64,000 nucleotides of DNA from Bacteroidota bacterium (GCA_020162035.1 JAIUNM010000011.1:1-64000); one strand, 5' to 3'; shown: positions 46,345 through 56,239, counted from the stretch's first letter. Numbers and translations are program-made. The notes: generated by a model not told the origin, from the letters alone.

Positions 46345-48498
46345 TTAAATTTTTATCCCAACAACCGTAACATCATCAACTTGTTCGTTTGTACCTTTCC
46401 AATTATTAAATGTTTGTTCTAATATTTGTTTTTGTTCGTGCATTGGTAAATGTGCGATTGATATAATTAATTCGCGCAGATTTTTTATCATGTATTTTTT
46501 ACCTTTTTCGCCACCAAACTGGTCGGGGAAACCATCGGTTAAGGTGTAAACCAAATCGCCTTTTTGTATATCTATTTCGTGTAAGGTAAACGGCACATCT
46601 TGTTTATCGTGTTTGCCTACTGGCATTTTATCGGGTTTTACTTCGTAAATACTAAATGTTGAATTAAAATTTTTAAAAGTGTTATCGTTGGCTTCGAGAG
46701 CCCCAGCCACCGAAGAACGAACAATCCACACCGGGTTATTAGCTGCAGCAATTTGTAGTTTTAGGTTTTTAAAATCGAATACTAACAAACTGCAATCCAT
46801 ACCGTCTTTACCACCTTCTGGACTACCATCTTTCTTTAAGCGTTCAATAATTGTTTTACGTGTTAAGTTTAATATTTTATCTGGTGTTGTTTCAGTTTCA
46901 ATTGCTTTTTCTAAACTGGTAATGTTGAGTAAACTCATAATTGCGCCTGGTACTCCGTGGCCTGTACTATCGGCGGTTGCCAATGCGTACAATTCATTAT
47001 TTAACGTTGCGCTCCAATAAAAATCGCCACTTACAACATCTTTTGGTTTAAATAAAATGAAAAATTCTTTTAAATTTTGATTTAATTGTTCTGTTGTAGC
47101 TAAAAAACTTTTTTGAATACGTTCCGCATAATTAATACTATCTGTAATTTCTTTGTGTTTTTCTTCAATAATGTGTTTTTGTGCTAATGTTTCTTTTTCT
47201 TTTAATTCGATAATATGTTTTTGTTTTTGTGTTACTCTAAAACGGTTAAACATAAATACTCCAAATAAACCTACTAATACTAATCCACCATACAAGGCAA
47301 AGCGTTGCGTTTTTTCTTGTTTAAGTTGTGCAAACACTACCTTTTTTTCTTCAGCAACTTTTACACTATCAGCAATTGTTTTTTTATCAAACTCATATTG
47401 CATTTGTTGTTGTACAATTTTTTTTGTGTTTTCTTGATTAAAAATACTATCTCGGTATTCAATATATTTAAAATGATTAAAATACGCTCCTTTATAATTT
47501 CCTCTCAAACTATCCAAACTAGTTAATGCTTCGTAACTTAATTTAATGTGTTCAACACTACCTGTTTTAGATGCAAAGTGTAATGCTTTATTTAAAAACT
47601 TATCAGATTCAGCGATTTTTGCTTGATATAAATAAACAATTCCAATATGGTTATAGATTCCAGCAAGTCCTACTTCATCGCCAATTTTCTCAAAAAGATT
47701 TAATGATAAAAAATAATACTTTAATGCTAACTCAAAGTTTTTAATTTGTTTATATACACTTCCCAAATTATCGTAGGTTATGGCAATACCTCTAAAATTT
47801 TTCAACTCTTCTTTTAACGAAAGTGATTTTTGATAATTAACTAAAGCGTCGTTATATTTATTCATCATTAAAAAAACATTTCCTATGTTGTTATAAGATT
47901 GACTAAGTCCTTCTTTGTCTTTTAATTTAAAGTATAACTCATTAGCCCTAAGATGAGTTTCTAAAGACTTTTTAAAATCTTCTTGAGTAAAATAAACTAA
48001 AGCAATGTTATTTAATGTATTTGCACAACTATTTTTATCTCCATTGTTTTCATAATAATTAAGGGCTATAAAGTAATTTTCTAATGCTTTTGAAAAATTA
48101 CCTTGAAAATCATACACCATACCTAAGTTCATTATAGAAGCAATGACATCAGATTTATTATTTATCTTTTTCCTAATTTGGATTGCCAGTTCAAAATTTC
48201 CTCTTGCTCCTTCAAAATCTCCAATTTCACATAAAACTAATCCCAAAAAATTGTAAGATTTAGCAAGCCCTCTTTTATAAGAAATATTTGTTGAAAGTAA
48301 AATCGCATTATTGATGTAATTTTTTGATGTATCATATGATCCCCACATTGCATAAGTTTTACCTAATTCTAAAAAAGTATTTACTTTACTGGTATCATCT
48401 TTAGCTGTTTTTAATTCATTGATTAATGAATCTATATTTTGTCCAGAAATATTATGTCCCGTTAGTAATAATAATATGTAAATAATTTTTTTTAACAT
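46345..48498 (-). CDS. TPR sensor / SpoIIE-type PP2C phosphatase, paralogue A
   Basis: This protein of about 717 residues has a signal peptide (to about 20) and TPR helices (about 40-330; GLAKSYNFLGLVLCEIGDFEGARGNFELAIQI type). A coiled coil and a transmembrane helix (about 398-415) lead into a cytoplasmic SpoIIE-type metal-dependent Ser/Thr phosphatase domain (about 470-715). Metal-binding positions are visible: PKDVVSGDFYW, ATADSTGHGVPGA, GKDGMDCSLL and the final EQVDDVTVVGI. Periplasmic TPRs probably sense a ligand or protein and control phosphatase output. The domain shares a 139-base identical tract with paralogue C. I start at 48498, four bases after the upstream gene's stop; an ATG 18 codons earlier overlaps that gene. 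Confidence 0.82.
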   Translation of the reverse strand: MLKKIIYILLLLTGHNISGQNIDSLINELKTAKDDTSKVNTFLELGKTYAMWGSYDTSKNYINNAILLSTNISYKRGLAKSYNFLGLVLCEIGDFEGARGNFELAIQIRKKINNKSDVIASIMNLGMVYDFQGNFSKALENYFIALNYYENNGDKNSCANTLNNIALVYFTQEDFKKSLETHLRANELYFKLKDKEGLSQSYNNIGNVFLMMNKYNDALVNYQKSLSLKEELKNFRGIAITYDNLGSVYKQIKNFELALKYYFLSLNLFEKIGDEVGLAGIYNHIGIVYLYQAKIAESDKFLNKALHFASKTGSVEHIKLSYEALTSLDSLRGNYKGAYFNHFKYIEYRDSIFNQENTKKIVQQQMQYEFDKKTIADSVKVAEEKKVVFAQLKQEKTQRFALYGGLVLVGLFGVFMFNRFRVTQKQKHIIELKEKETLAQKHIIEEKHKEITDSINYAERIQKSFLATTEQLNQNLKEFFILFKPKDVVSGDFYWSATLNNELYALATADSTGHGVPGAIMSLLNITSLEKAIETETTPDKILNLTRKTIIERLKKDGSPEGGKDGMDCSLLVFDFKNLKLQIAAANNPVWIVRSSVAGALEANDNTFKNFNSTFSIYEVKPDKMPVGKHDKQDVPFTLHEIDIQKGDLVYTLTDGFPDQFGGEKGKKYMIKNLRELIISIAHLPMHEQKQILEQTFNNWKGTNEQVDDVTVVGIKI

Positions 48499-48502
48499 TG
48501 TT

Positions 48503-50443
48503 TTATATGCATTTAAAACCAACAATACAAACATCGTCAATTTGTTCAACATTACTTTTCCATTTAGTAAAAGTTTTTTCGAGTGCTAATTTTTGTTCAT
48601 CAAAACCTTTGGTTGATATATCTTCTAATAAACCTAATAATTGTTTTGTTTTAAATTTTTTCTTTTTTGGACCTCCAAATTGGTCGCAATATCCATCAGT
48701 AAACATATATAACGTATCAGCTGAATCTAAAGTTATTTTATGTGTTGTAAATAACGAGAAACTCTCTATGAATCCAACAGGTTGTTTGTCGACCATTAAT
48801 TTAATTAATTTTCCATTAGTTAACTTATATAATGCATTGTTAGCGCCAGCGTATTCAATTGTAACGTTTGCATTTGTTTTTTTCTTATCAAATCTAATAA
48901 TGGTAATATCCATACCATCTTTTATTGAACTGCTGTTAGAAGAAAAGCGTTTTATAATAATTTCTCTAGCTTTATCTAATATTTCACCTGGTTGAATTAA
49001 ATTAAACTCACCAATTGCTCTATTTAATGCATTACAACATACCACTGAAACTAAAGCGCCAGGAACTCCATGACCAGTGCAGTCAGCAACAGCAAACCAA
49101 ACATTATCTTTAGTTTCTTCCATCCAATAAAAATCACCAGCAATTATATCTTTTGGCTGATAAAAAATAAAATAATCTTTAAAATTCCTATTTAACTTTT
49201 CTGGAGAGGGTAAAAATGAGTTTTGAATATACTTAGCATAGTTAATAGAATCTGTAATTTCTGTATTTTTTGTATTTAACTGTGATAATAATTTTTTTCT
49301 TTCTTTTGATTTTAAAAACAATACAATTATAAATATAACTACAAACAAAATTCCGCCAATTACAAAATTCCGAACCAATTTAATTCTAGCCTTTTCTTTT
49401 TCATCTATTAAAGCCTTTTGTTTCAAGTTTATAATTTCTGCTTCTTTTTGATTGACATTAAATTCTGTATTTAAAAAAGCAACTTGTAACGTTTTTAATT
49501 TATTATTTGCAGAGTCTTTTAATATTGATATTTTTTCGAAGTATTCAAGGGCTAACTTATTATTGCCTTTTTCTTTATATAATTTATAAAAAGAATTGTT
49601 CAATTTAATAACAAGACTTTCTTCGCCTACTACTTTAAATAATTTATTCGCCATTAATAAATTATGTTCAGCATTATGGTAATCTTTTTTTGTTAAATAT
49701 ATACCACCAAGAATTAAATAATAATTTGCTAATTCAAATGTGTCAATTGCAATCTCTTTATGTTTATTAATATAATAAAATGCCGAATCAAACTTATTTA
49801 GTCTTGTATTCAATATGCTTAAACTAGCATAAAAAGCTAATTTTGAACTTCTTTTTAACCTAGTGTAATGAAAGCCTTTAAAATAATATTTTTTTGCACT
49901 TAAAAAATCACCTGATTCAAGTGATATATTACCAAGGTTTAAATATGTTGTAGAAACGCGTGAAGAATCTTTTATTTGAATTCTTAAATTTAGTGATTTT
50001 TGCATATTTAATGCAGCATTGGCAAAATCGTTTGATGCCAAATATGTATTTCCTATGTTGTTGTATGAAGTAGCTAATCTACTTGAATCATTTATTAGTG
50101 TATAAAGTTTAATTGCTTTTATTAAATCGTTTAATGATTTAGGGAAATCAGCAACCATTTGATAAATTGTTCCTTTTGAAACTAATGCATTAGCAATTAA
50201 CAAGGTGTCTTTAAATAAAACTCCTTTTTCATAATGTGCTTTTGCAAATACCATAGCTCCAGTAGGATCGGTATTAATTATTTTCCATGTTTTTTTTATT
50301 AAATAATCATTAACGCTTTTAGGTCTCATAGTATCAATTTTTAATTTTATACTATCTGGAAGCGAGGTAATTTGAGAATTAACTTTAAAAAAAATTAAAC
50401 AGAAAAGCAACGTATTAGTTATTATGAGTTTAATTTTCATCAT
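48503..50443 (-). CDS. TPR sensor / SpoIIE-type PP2C phosphatase, paralogue B
   Basis: This 646-residue protein has a signal peptide (to about 24, VNSQ), TPR helices (about 45-310), a transmembrane helix (about 355-376) and a SpoIIE-type phosphatase domain (about 410-645) with PKDIIAGDFYW, VAVADCTGHGVPGALVS, IKDGMDITII and EQIDDVCIVGF. It is clearly more diverged from paralogues A and C than those two are from each other, in both halves, although it lies between them. It likely signals in parallel with its neighbours; input and target proteins are unknown. Confidence 0.82.
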   Translation of the reverse strand: MMKIKLIITNTLLFCLIFFKVNSQITSLPDSIKLKIDTMRPKSVNDYLIKKTWKIINTDPTGAMVFAKAHYEKGVLFKDTLLIANALVSKGTIYQMVADFPKSLNDLIKAIKLYTLINDSSRLATSYNNIGNTYLASNDFANAALNMQKSLNLRIQIKDSSRVSTTYLNLGNISLESGDFLSAKKYYFKGFHYTRLKRSSKLAFYASLSILNTRLNKFDSAFYYINKHKEIAIDTFELANYYLILGGIYLTKKDYHNAEHNLLMANKLFKVVGEESLVIKLNNSFYKLYKEKGNNKLALEYFEKISILKDSANNKLKTLQVAFLNTEFNVNQKEAEIINLKQKALIDEKEKARIKLVRNFVIGGILFVVIFIIVLFLKSKERKKLLSQLNTKNTEITDSINYAKYIQNSFLPSPEKLNRNFKDYFIFYQPKDIIAGDFYWMEETKDNVWFAVADCTGHGVPGALVSVVCCNALNRAIGEFNLIQPGEILDKAREIIIKRFSSNSSSIKDGMDITIIRFDKKKTNANVTIEYAGANNALYKLTNGKLIKLMVDKQPVGFIESFSLFTTHKITLDSADTLYMFTDGYCDQFGGPKKKKFKTKQLLGLLEDISTKGFDEQKLALEKTFTKWKSNVEQIDDVCIVGFKCI

Positions 50444-50540
50444 AGTAAATATAATAAATAGTTCCTAAAAATTGTGAATTAAAAATCTTATTCCAATTAC
50501 CGTTATAACGCTAAAACTGGGTTCAATTATCTAGCTTTAG

Positions 50541-50567
50541 CTAAACATGAATACCGATAACACTCAC
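50541..50567 (-). repeat. Duplicated 3' end of a phosphatase gene (remnant)
   Basis: Bases 50541-50567 match 50601-50627, the last 27 bases of paralogue C including its TAG stop, with four mismatches, at a spacing of exactly 60 bases. Read on the minus strand the copy encodes VSVIGIHV then stop, parallel to VSVIGIRV in paralogue C. It looks like the leftover end of a further paralogue lost by deletion, or a local tandem duplication. The remaining bases from 50444 to 50600 show nothing else definite. Confidence 0.6.
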
Positions 50568-50600
50568 CATGCAGAGCGTAAAGGCTTTCTCTGACTTTCG

Positions 50601-52907
50601 CTATACGCGAATGCCGATAACACTCACATCATCAACCTGTTCTGAGTTTCCTTTCCAATTATAAAATGTGTTTTCTAATATTTGTTTTTGTTCGTGCATT
50701 GGTAAATGAGCATTTGACACAATTAATTCGCGCAGGTTTTTTATCATATATTTTTTACCTTTTTCGCCACCAAACTGGTCGGGGAAACCATCGGTTAAGG
50801 TATATATTAAATCTCCTTTTTGTAAATTAATTTCGTGTAAGGTAAACGGCACATCTTGTTTATCGTGTTTGCCTACTGGCATTTTATCGGGTTTTACTTC
50901 GTAAATACTAAATGTTGAATTAAAATTTTTAAAAGTGTTATCGTTGGCTTCGAGAGCCCCAGCCACCGTAGGGCGAACAATCCACACTGGGTTATTGGCT
51001 GCAGCAATTTGTAATTTTAAGTTTTTAAAATCGAAAGGTAATAAACTGCAATCCATACCGTCTTTACCACCTTCTTCGCTTCCATCTTTTTTTAAGCGAT
51101 CAATAATTATTTTTCGAGTTGTGTTTAATATTTTATCTGGTGTTGTTTCTGTTTCAATGGCTTTTTCTAAACTGGTAATGTTGAGTAAGCTCATAATAGC
51201 TCCTGGTACTCCGTGGCCTGTACTATCGGCGGTTGCAATTACAAAGTTCTCGACTCCGCCTGTCTGCCGACTAGGCAGGCTCGAACTGACGGTATTCGCG
51301 CTCCAATAAAAATCGCCGCTTACAACATCTTTTGGTTTAAATAAAATGAAATAATTATCGAATGTCGCGTCGAGCGAAGTCGAGACGGACACTGTTTCAG
51401 TTCTCGACTTCGCTCGAACTGACAATAAATTCAAATTTTCGTCTAAATGTTTTTTTGTTGCCAAAAAACTACGTTGTATGCGTTCGGCATAATTGAAACT
51501 GTCGGTTATTTCTTTGTGTTTTTCTTCAATGATATGTTTTTGTTTGTTAATTTCGTTGTTTTTTAATAATAAACCTTGATTGAATTTTTTTTTGATAATT
51601 AAATTTCTTATTACAAATGCTACAACAACACTTAATAATGCTATACCTAAAAATAAAAAATTCCTAATAGTCTTTTGTAGTTTAAATTCTGAGGCTGTCT
51701 TTAATTCTTTACTTTCTTGAATTTTCGCTTCTTTTTCTTTTTCGAATTTAAATTGTATTTCTAAATCTTCTTTTTGCGATGCTTTTTTTATTTCCTCTGT
51801 ATTAATAATTTGTTTTGATAGCATGTAATTTTGAAAATGAAAAAGTGCATTTTTATAGTCGCCCATAGCTGAATCAATTTGGTAACATAGCCTTTCACCT
51901 GCCATAATTTGCTCTTGACTAGCAATTTTTTTAACAATCAATAAAGATTTATTTGAGTAAGCTTTAGCTTTGTTATAATCTTTTATCTTAACATAGCTTT
52001 TTGCTAATTCTAAGTTTGAAACAGCTATTCCTCCTGGGAAACCAATTTTTGACGCTCTTGTATTTATAATCTCAAAGTATTTAATAGCTTCATTATATTT
52101 TTTAAATTGATACTCTAATCTGCCAATTTCCATTAAAACTTCTAATTCTAAAACTTCGTTACTGTCTAATTGTGCTATTCGTAAAGCTTTGTTATAATTT
52201 AGTAATGCAGAACTATTATCATTCAAACCTCTATAAGTGTTACCTAAACCTAAATAAACAAGGCTTTTTTGTACTGTGTCCATGTTGGTTTTGTATTCTG
52301 CTAAGGAAGCGTAATAAAAGTTAATTGCTTTTTTATAGTTTTTAAGTTTAAAATATAAATCTGCGCCCAGTTGATATCCTTTTGCTAATCTTTTAGGGTC
52401 GTTAATTTGTTTTTCAAGCTCAATACCATTATTTGCATATTGTATGGCTTTTATGGTATCGCCAACTCTTGCGTAAAAGTTGGCAATACGGTAATTATAC
52501 CTTGCAGTAAAAATGTTATTATTGGCTAGTTTACCAAACGCTAAAGCATTTTTATAATTTTGTAATTGATTATAAGTGTTACCTGTTTTAAGATATACTG
52601 ATTCTAGAGAGGAGTAAACTGTATTAATTTCTTCCCATGAATTAAGTCGCTTATAAATGTTTAAAGATTTATTAAAATAAAAAACAGCTTTGTTAGGATT
52701 ATAATTTACGTTTGAATTATAGTAATTATCAGCGCTATAGTACACACCAATGTAACCATAGGATGAGGCTTCTAGTTGAAACAGCTTTCTTTTAGTAACT
52801 GAATCAGGAGTAGTAATTTTTAATTTATTTATTAAGTCTAAGGTTTGGTTTGCATATTTTAAATTATCACTTATTTCACAGTAATAACAGAGTTGGTTTA
52901 GTAACAA
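50601..52907 (-). CDS. TPR sensor / SpoIIE-type phosphatase, paralogue C, with 5' frameshift
   Basis: The main frame gives 768 residues: TPR helices (about 50-350), coiled coil, transmembrane helix (about 415-440) and SpoIIE-type phosphatase domain (about 515-768) with PKDVVSGDFYW, ATADSTGHGVPGA and EQVDDVSVIGI. It opens at a TTG without signal peptide. The true start is probably the ATG at 53029, which begins a leader and about 40 fitting residues (ending EKDDLK), but that frame stops at once; adding one A to the A6 run at 52911-52916 joins the two frames. Two GC-rich palindromic insertions (residues about 490-514 and 540-555) lengthen the protein compared with paralogue A without breaking the frame. 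The gene may be inactive, slippage-controlled, or affected by a sequencing error. Confidence 0.75.
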   Translation of the reverse strand: MLLNQLCYYCEISDNLKYANQTLDLINKLKITTPDSVTKRKLFQLEASSYGYIGVYYSADNYYNSNVNYNPNKAVFYFNKSLNIYKRLNSWEEINTVYSSLESVYLKTGNTYNQLQNYKNALAFGKLANNNIFTARYNYRIANFYARVGDTIKAIQYANNGIELEKQINDPKRLAKGYQLGADLYFKLKNYKKAINFYYASLAEYKTNMDTVQKSLVYLGLGNTYRGLNDNSSALLNYNKALRIAQLDSNEVLELEVLMEIGRLEYQFKKYNEAIKYFEIINTRASKIGFPGGIAVSNLELAKSYVKIKDYNKAKAYSNKSLLIVKKIASQEQIMAGERLCYQIDSAMGDYKNALFHFQNYMLSKQIINTEEIKKASQKEDLEIQFKFEKEKEAKIQESKELKTASEFKLQKTIRNFLFLGIALLSVVVAFVIRNLIIKKKFNQGLLLKNNEINKQKHIIEEKHKEITDSFNYAERIQRSFLATKKHLDENLNLLSVRAKSRTETVSVSTSLDATFDNYFILFKPKDVVSGDFYWSANTVSSSLPSRQTGGVENFVIATADSTGHGVPGAIMSLLNITSLEKAIETETTPDKILNTTRKIIIDRLKKDGSEEGGKDGMDCSLLPFDFKNLKLQIAAANNPVWIVRPTVAGALEANDNTFKNFNSTFSIYEVKPDKMPVGKHDKQDVPFTLHEINLQKGDLIYTLTDGFPDQFGGEKGKKYMIKNLRELIVSNAHLPMHEQKQILENTFYNWKGNSEQVDDVSVIGIRV
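51246..51290. repeat. GC-rich palindromic element 2 within paralogue C
   Basis: Begins GTTCTCGACT (51246-51255) and ends GCTCGAACTGAC (51279-51290), the same borders as element 1, but with 23 different GC-rich bases between them that fold back on themselves in part (GCCTGTCTGCC against GGCAGGC). It adds about 12 residues in frame compared with paralogue A. Confidence 0.7.
51370..51423. repeat. GC-rich palindromic element 1 within paralogue C
   Basis: A 16-base perfect inverted repeat (TCGAGCGAAGTCGAGA at 51370-51385, TCTCGACTTCGCTCGA at 51402-51417) with a 16-base loop, ending in GCTCGAACTGAC. It adds about 24 residues in frame just before the phosphatase domain. GC content is far above the surroundings. 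Confidence 0.8.
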
Positions 52908-53049
52908 CAGTTTTTTAGATCGTCTTTTTCAGCAGCAACTAAAGCGTTTAATGAGTCTGTTTTTTTTTGTTGACAATTAACAACTTTTATATATAGTAAA
53001 AATATTATGGCTAAAAATATATTTTTCATTAATTTGTTTTTTACAAGAC

Positions 53050-53160
53050 TTATTTTATAATAAAAGAATTGAATTTCAAAGAATCAATTGTTTTGTCTTG
53101 CGCATAGAACAAATGTAGCGTCCCTAAAAATAAAACAACTATTAAAATATACTCTTTCAA
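53050..53160 (-). pseudogene. Orphan signal-peptide fragment upstream of paralogue C
   Basis: A 36-residue reading frame opening at TTG has a leader-like hydrophobic stretch ending LFYAQ, followed by DKTIDSLKFN and a stop. It has the look of the first 35 residues of a TPR/phosphatase-type secreted protein (compare QKKTDSLNAL in paralogue C), so it could be a remnant of a deleted copy. It could also be a chance short frame, as there is no ATG. Confidence 0.3.
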
Positions 53161-53183
53161 AATGTATTTTAAAGATACATTTT
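53159..53183 (-). terminator. Possible terminator after pntB
   Basis: A 9-base inverted repeat (AAAATGTAT at 53159-53167, ATACATTTT at 53175-53183) lies 50 bases past the pntB stop. The stem is AT-rich and the U-tract short, so termination is only plausible. Confidence 0.4.
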
Positions 53184-53232
53184 AAATTTAAAGAGAAATA
53201 AAAATCAAATAATAAATTTAATGTAAAAAAAC

Positions 53233-54633
53233 CTACTTCAAAAAGCTTAACAGTTTCTCCACACTTGCTTTAGCGTCGCCGTAAAGCATTTCGCTATTTG
53301 GTTTGTAAAACAAAGGATTATCTTCGCCCGAATAGCCTGCACTCATTGAGCGTTTCATTATAATTACTTTTTCGGCTTTCCAAGCTTCAATTACCGGCAT
53401 ACCGTAAATAGAACTTGCTGGATCATCTTGCGCACTTGGGTTTACTACATCGTTAGCTCCAATAACCATTACCACATCGGTATCAGGCATATCGTCGTTA
53501 ATTTCGTCCATTTCTAAAACAATATCGTAAGGTACATTTGCTTCGGCTAATAACACATTCATGTGCCCTGGCAAACGTCCTGCCACAGGGTGAATAGCAA
53601 AACGTACATTTTTGCCTGCTTTGCGTAAGGTTTGTACCATTTCGTAAATTGGGTATTGTGCTTTGGCAACTGCCATACCATAACCCGGTACAATTACAAC
53701 CGATTTTGCTTCTTTTAATAAACCTGCAACTTCTTCGTGGTTTAATGCTGTAACTTCGCCTTCAATGGCTTTTTTCTCTCCGCCTTGGCTAGAGCCACTT
53801 CCGCCACTTGCAAATATTACAGAGAAGAATGAACGGTTCATAGCGTGGCACATGTGCATAGATAAAATTGCCCCCGAACTACCAACTAATGCACCTGTAA
53901 CAATTAACAAATCATTACCTAACATAAAACCAGCTGCTGATGCTGCCCAACCAGAATATGAATTTAACATGGATACAACCACAGGCATATCGCCACCGCC
54001 AATTGCCATAACTAAAACAACACCAATAAATGATGCAATGGCTGTCATAATTAATAAATACAACATTCCGCTTGTGCCGTGAGCGTTACAAAAGAAAACA
54101 CCTAATACAACACAAGCTAATAATAAAACTAAATTCATAGTTTGTAAGCCTTTAAAACTCCATGGTTTACTAGGAACTTTACCATCTAATTTTCCCCAAG
54201 CAATAATAGAACCTGTAAATGTAATAGCACCAATAAAAATACCAACAAACACTTCTACTAAATGTATCATGTGTTCAGCACCAGTTAATGTTTGTGTTGC
54301 AGGATCTAAGTATGAACCAAAGCCAACTAACACCGCAGCTAAACCAACAAAACTATGAAGTATTGCAACTAACTGTGGCATGGCAGTCATTTCTACTTTA
54401 CGAGCCAACATTACACCAATACCCGATGCTATTAAAATTGCACCAATTATATAAACGTGCCCTTCTACACCTTGTCCTAAAACGGTTGCAACAATGGCTA
54501 CTATCATCCCAACAATACCGTATAAAACGCCACGTTTGGCAGATTCTTGCGAGGATAAACCACTTAAACTTAATATAAACAGAATACTTGCAAATAAATA
54601 CGCTGCTGTTTGAATTTCTTTTACTATGAACAT
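53233..54633 (-). CDS. pntB: NAD(P) transhydrogenase subunit beta
   Basis: This 466-residue subunit has eight or nine helices (to about 265), a linker, and the NADP-binding domain III (about 290-466) with [12 protein letters not shown] (nucleotide loop), [26 protein letters not shown], and [22 protein letters not shown]. It couples proton flow to hydride transfer between NADH and NADP. It follows pntA after 58 bases, a gap that carries a short GC-rich hairpin. Confidence 0.95.
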   Translation of the reverse strand: MFIVKEIQTAAYLFASILFILSLSGLSSQESAKRGVLYGIVGMIVAIVATVLGQGVEGHVYIIGAILIASGIGVMLARKVEMTAMPQLVAILHSFVGLAAVLVGFGSYLDPATQTLTGAEHMIHLVEVFVGIFIGAITFTGSIIAWGKLDGKVPSKPWSFKGLQTMNLVLLLACVVLGVFFCNAHGTSGMLYLLIMTAIASFIGVVLVMAIGGGDMPVVVSMLNSYSGWAASAAGFMLGNDLLIVTGALVGSSGAILSMHMCHAMNRSFFSVIFASGGSGSSQGGEKKAIEGEVTALNHEEVAGLLKEAKSVVIVPGYGMAVAKAQYPIYEMVQTLRKAGKNVRFAIHPVAGRLPGHMNVLLAEANVPYDIVLEMDEINDDMPDTDVVMVIGANDVVNPSAQDDPASSIYGMPVIEAWKAEKVIIMKRSMSAGYSGEDNPLFYKPNSEMLYGDAKASVEKLLSFLK

Positions 54634-54656
54634 AATTTTTATTTTTTTAAATCATT

Positions 54657-54682
54657 GTACCCTGAGCGAAGCTGAAGGGTAC
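54657..54682. repeat. Short GC-rich hairpin between pntA and pntB
   Basis: GTACCCT (54657-54663) and AGGGTAC (54676-54682) flank GAGCGAAGCTGA. The core resembles the GAGCGAAG core of the palindromic elements in the phosphatase gene, so it may be a third member of a dispersed repeat family. It could also fold in the pntAB transcript. Confidence 0.55.
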
Positions 54683-54691
54683 GGAGAAAGA

Positions 54692-56239
54692 TTATTTTTT
54701 AAACATTTTCAACATACGGTGAGTTACCACAAAACCACCTACAATATTAATACTTGCAATTAAAATGGCTATAGATGCTATGATTGTCATAATGTTACCA
54801 GCATCATTTTTAGTTTGCAACAATCCGCCAACCACAATAATTCCGCTAATTGCATTGGTTACAGCCATTAAAGGAGTGTGTAATGAATGTGAAACGTTAG
54901 ATATAACTTGCCATCCAACAAACACTGCTAAAACAAACACTGTAAAATGTTGAATAAATGCAGGAGGAGCAAATGCACCAACTAATAATAATAATCCACC
55001 AACAACTGCTAAACTTATTAAAGTATTAACTGCTGCTTTTTTAGATTTTGCTTCATCGGCTTGTTTTAATTCTTCAGGAGTTGGAGCTACTACCTTTTTA
55101 GCACCGCCACCAGCTGTTGGGCTAACTTGTAAAGGTGCAGGAGGCCAATTTATTTTCCCGTTATAAGTTACCATTGCACGCGACACAACGGCATCTTCCA
55201 TATCAATTTTCCATTTTTCGGCTTTGCCCATGTCATCTAATAAATGACATAAATTATTTCCATATAGCTGAGATGCTTGAGTTGGTAATTGATTTAATTT
55301 ACCAACAATTGTAACACCGTTTGGAGAAACACAAACTTCGCCATTTTTTGTTCCAACACAATTTCCTCCTGTGCTTGCAGCTAAATCTACAATTACAGAA
55401 CCCGGTTTCATGGCTGCAATATGATAATCTAACCAAAGTTTTGGTGCGGGTTTACCAGGAATTTGTGCTGTAGTAATAACAATATCAACTTCTTTAGCTT
55501 GTTCTAAAAACAATTTCATTTCAGCTTCAATAAACTCTTTACTCATTTCTTTTGAGTAACCAGAAGCTGTTGCACCATCTTCTTCAATTTCTACCGTTAA
55601 AAATGTAGCACCCATTGATTGAATTTGCTCTGCTACTTCTTTACGCGTATCAAAAGCTCTAACAATTGCTCCTAATGAGTTTGCAGCACCTAATGCCGCT
55701 AAGCCAGCAACACCAGCACCAATAACTAAAACTTTTGCTGGTTCTACTTTTCCGGCAGCGGTTATTTGTCCGTTTAAAAAACGCCCGAAATGATAAGAAC
55801 CTTCAATAACAGCTCTGTATCCTGCAATATTAGCCATAGACGAAAGCACATCCATTTTTTGTGCACGCGAAATACGTGGAATAGCGTCCATTGCAATGGC
55901 ATTAACTTTTTTATCGGCTAATTTTTGTAATAACTCTTGGTTTTGCGCGGGCCATAAATAACTAAGCATTACTAAACCTTCGCGCATTAAAGCAATCTCT
56001 TCAGTTGTAGGTTCTTTAACTTTTAAAACTATATCCGATTGGCTATATATTTCTTTTGCAGTATCTACAAGCTTTGCGCCTGCCTCTTCAAAATCTTTAT
56101 CAGAAAAATTAGCTTTTAAACCTGCTCCTTTTTGTATGTATACTTCAAAACCTTGTTTTTGTAAACGCTTAATAGTTTTGGGTGTTGCAGCTACCCTAAG
56201 TTCGTTAGGGAAAATTTCTGCTGGTACTCCTACTTTCAT
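54692..56239 (-). CDS. pntA: NAD(P) transhydrogenase subunit alpha (single chain)
   Basis: This 515-residue chain fuses the NAD-binding domain I (about 1-385) with a three- to four-helix membrane segment (about 400-510), equal to a joined PntAA-PntAB. Landmarks are the N-terminal [18 protein letters not shown], the [18 protein letters not shown] dinucleotide loop (about 175-192) and [17 protein letters not shown] Lys/Glu-rich linker ([13 protein letters not shown]) precedes the helices. It belongs to the same superfamily as the alanine dehydrogenase-like protein at 5.7-6.9 kb. It is transcribed before pntB. Confidence 0.95.
   Translation of the reverse strand: MKVGVPAEIFPNELRVAATPKTIKRLQKQGFEVYIQKGAGLKANFSDKDFEEAGAKLVDTAKEIYSQSDIVLKVKEPTTEEIALMREGLVMLSYLWPAQNQELLQKLADKKVNAIAMDAIPRISRAQKMDVLSSMANIAGYRAVIEGSYHFGRFLNGQITAAGKVEPAKVLVIGAGVAGLAALGAANSLGAIVRAFDTRKEVAEQIQSMGATFLTVEIEEDGATASGYSKEMSKEFIEAEMKLFLEQAKEVDIVITTAQIPGKPAPKLWLDYHIAAMKPGSVIVDLAASTGGNCVGTKNGEVCVSPNGVTIVGKLNQLPTQASQLYGNNLCHLLDDMGKAEKWKIDMEDAVVSRAMVTYNGKINWPPAPLQVSPTAGGGAKKVVAPTPEELKQADEAKSKKAAVNTLISLAVVGGLLLLVGAFAPPAFIQHFTVFVLAVFVGWQVISNVSHSLHTPLMAVTNAISGIIVVGGLLQTKNDAGNIMTIIASIAILIASINIVGGFVVTHRMLKMFKK

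Noticed and set aside
50572-50593. Terminator hairpin downstream of phosphatase C (CAGAG against CTCTG)
   Set aside because: Only a five-base stem and no T-run; not enough for a call.
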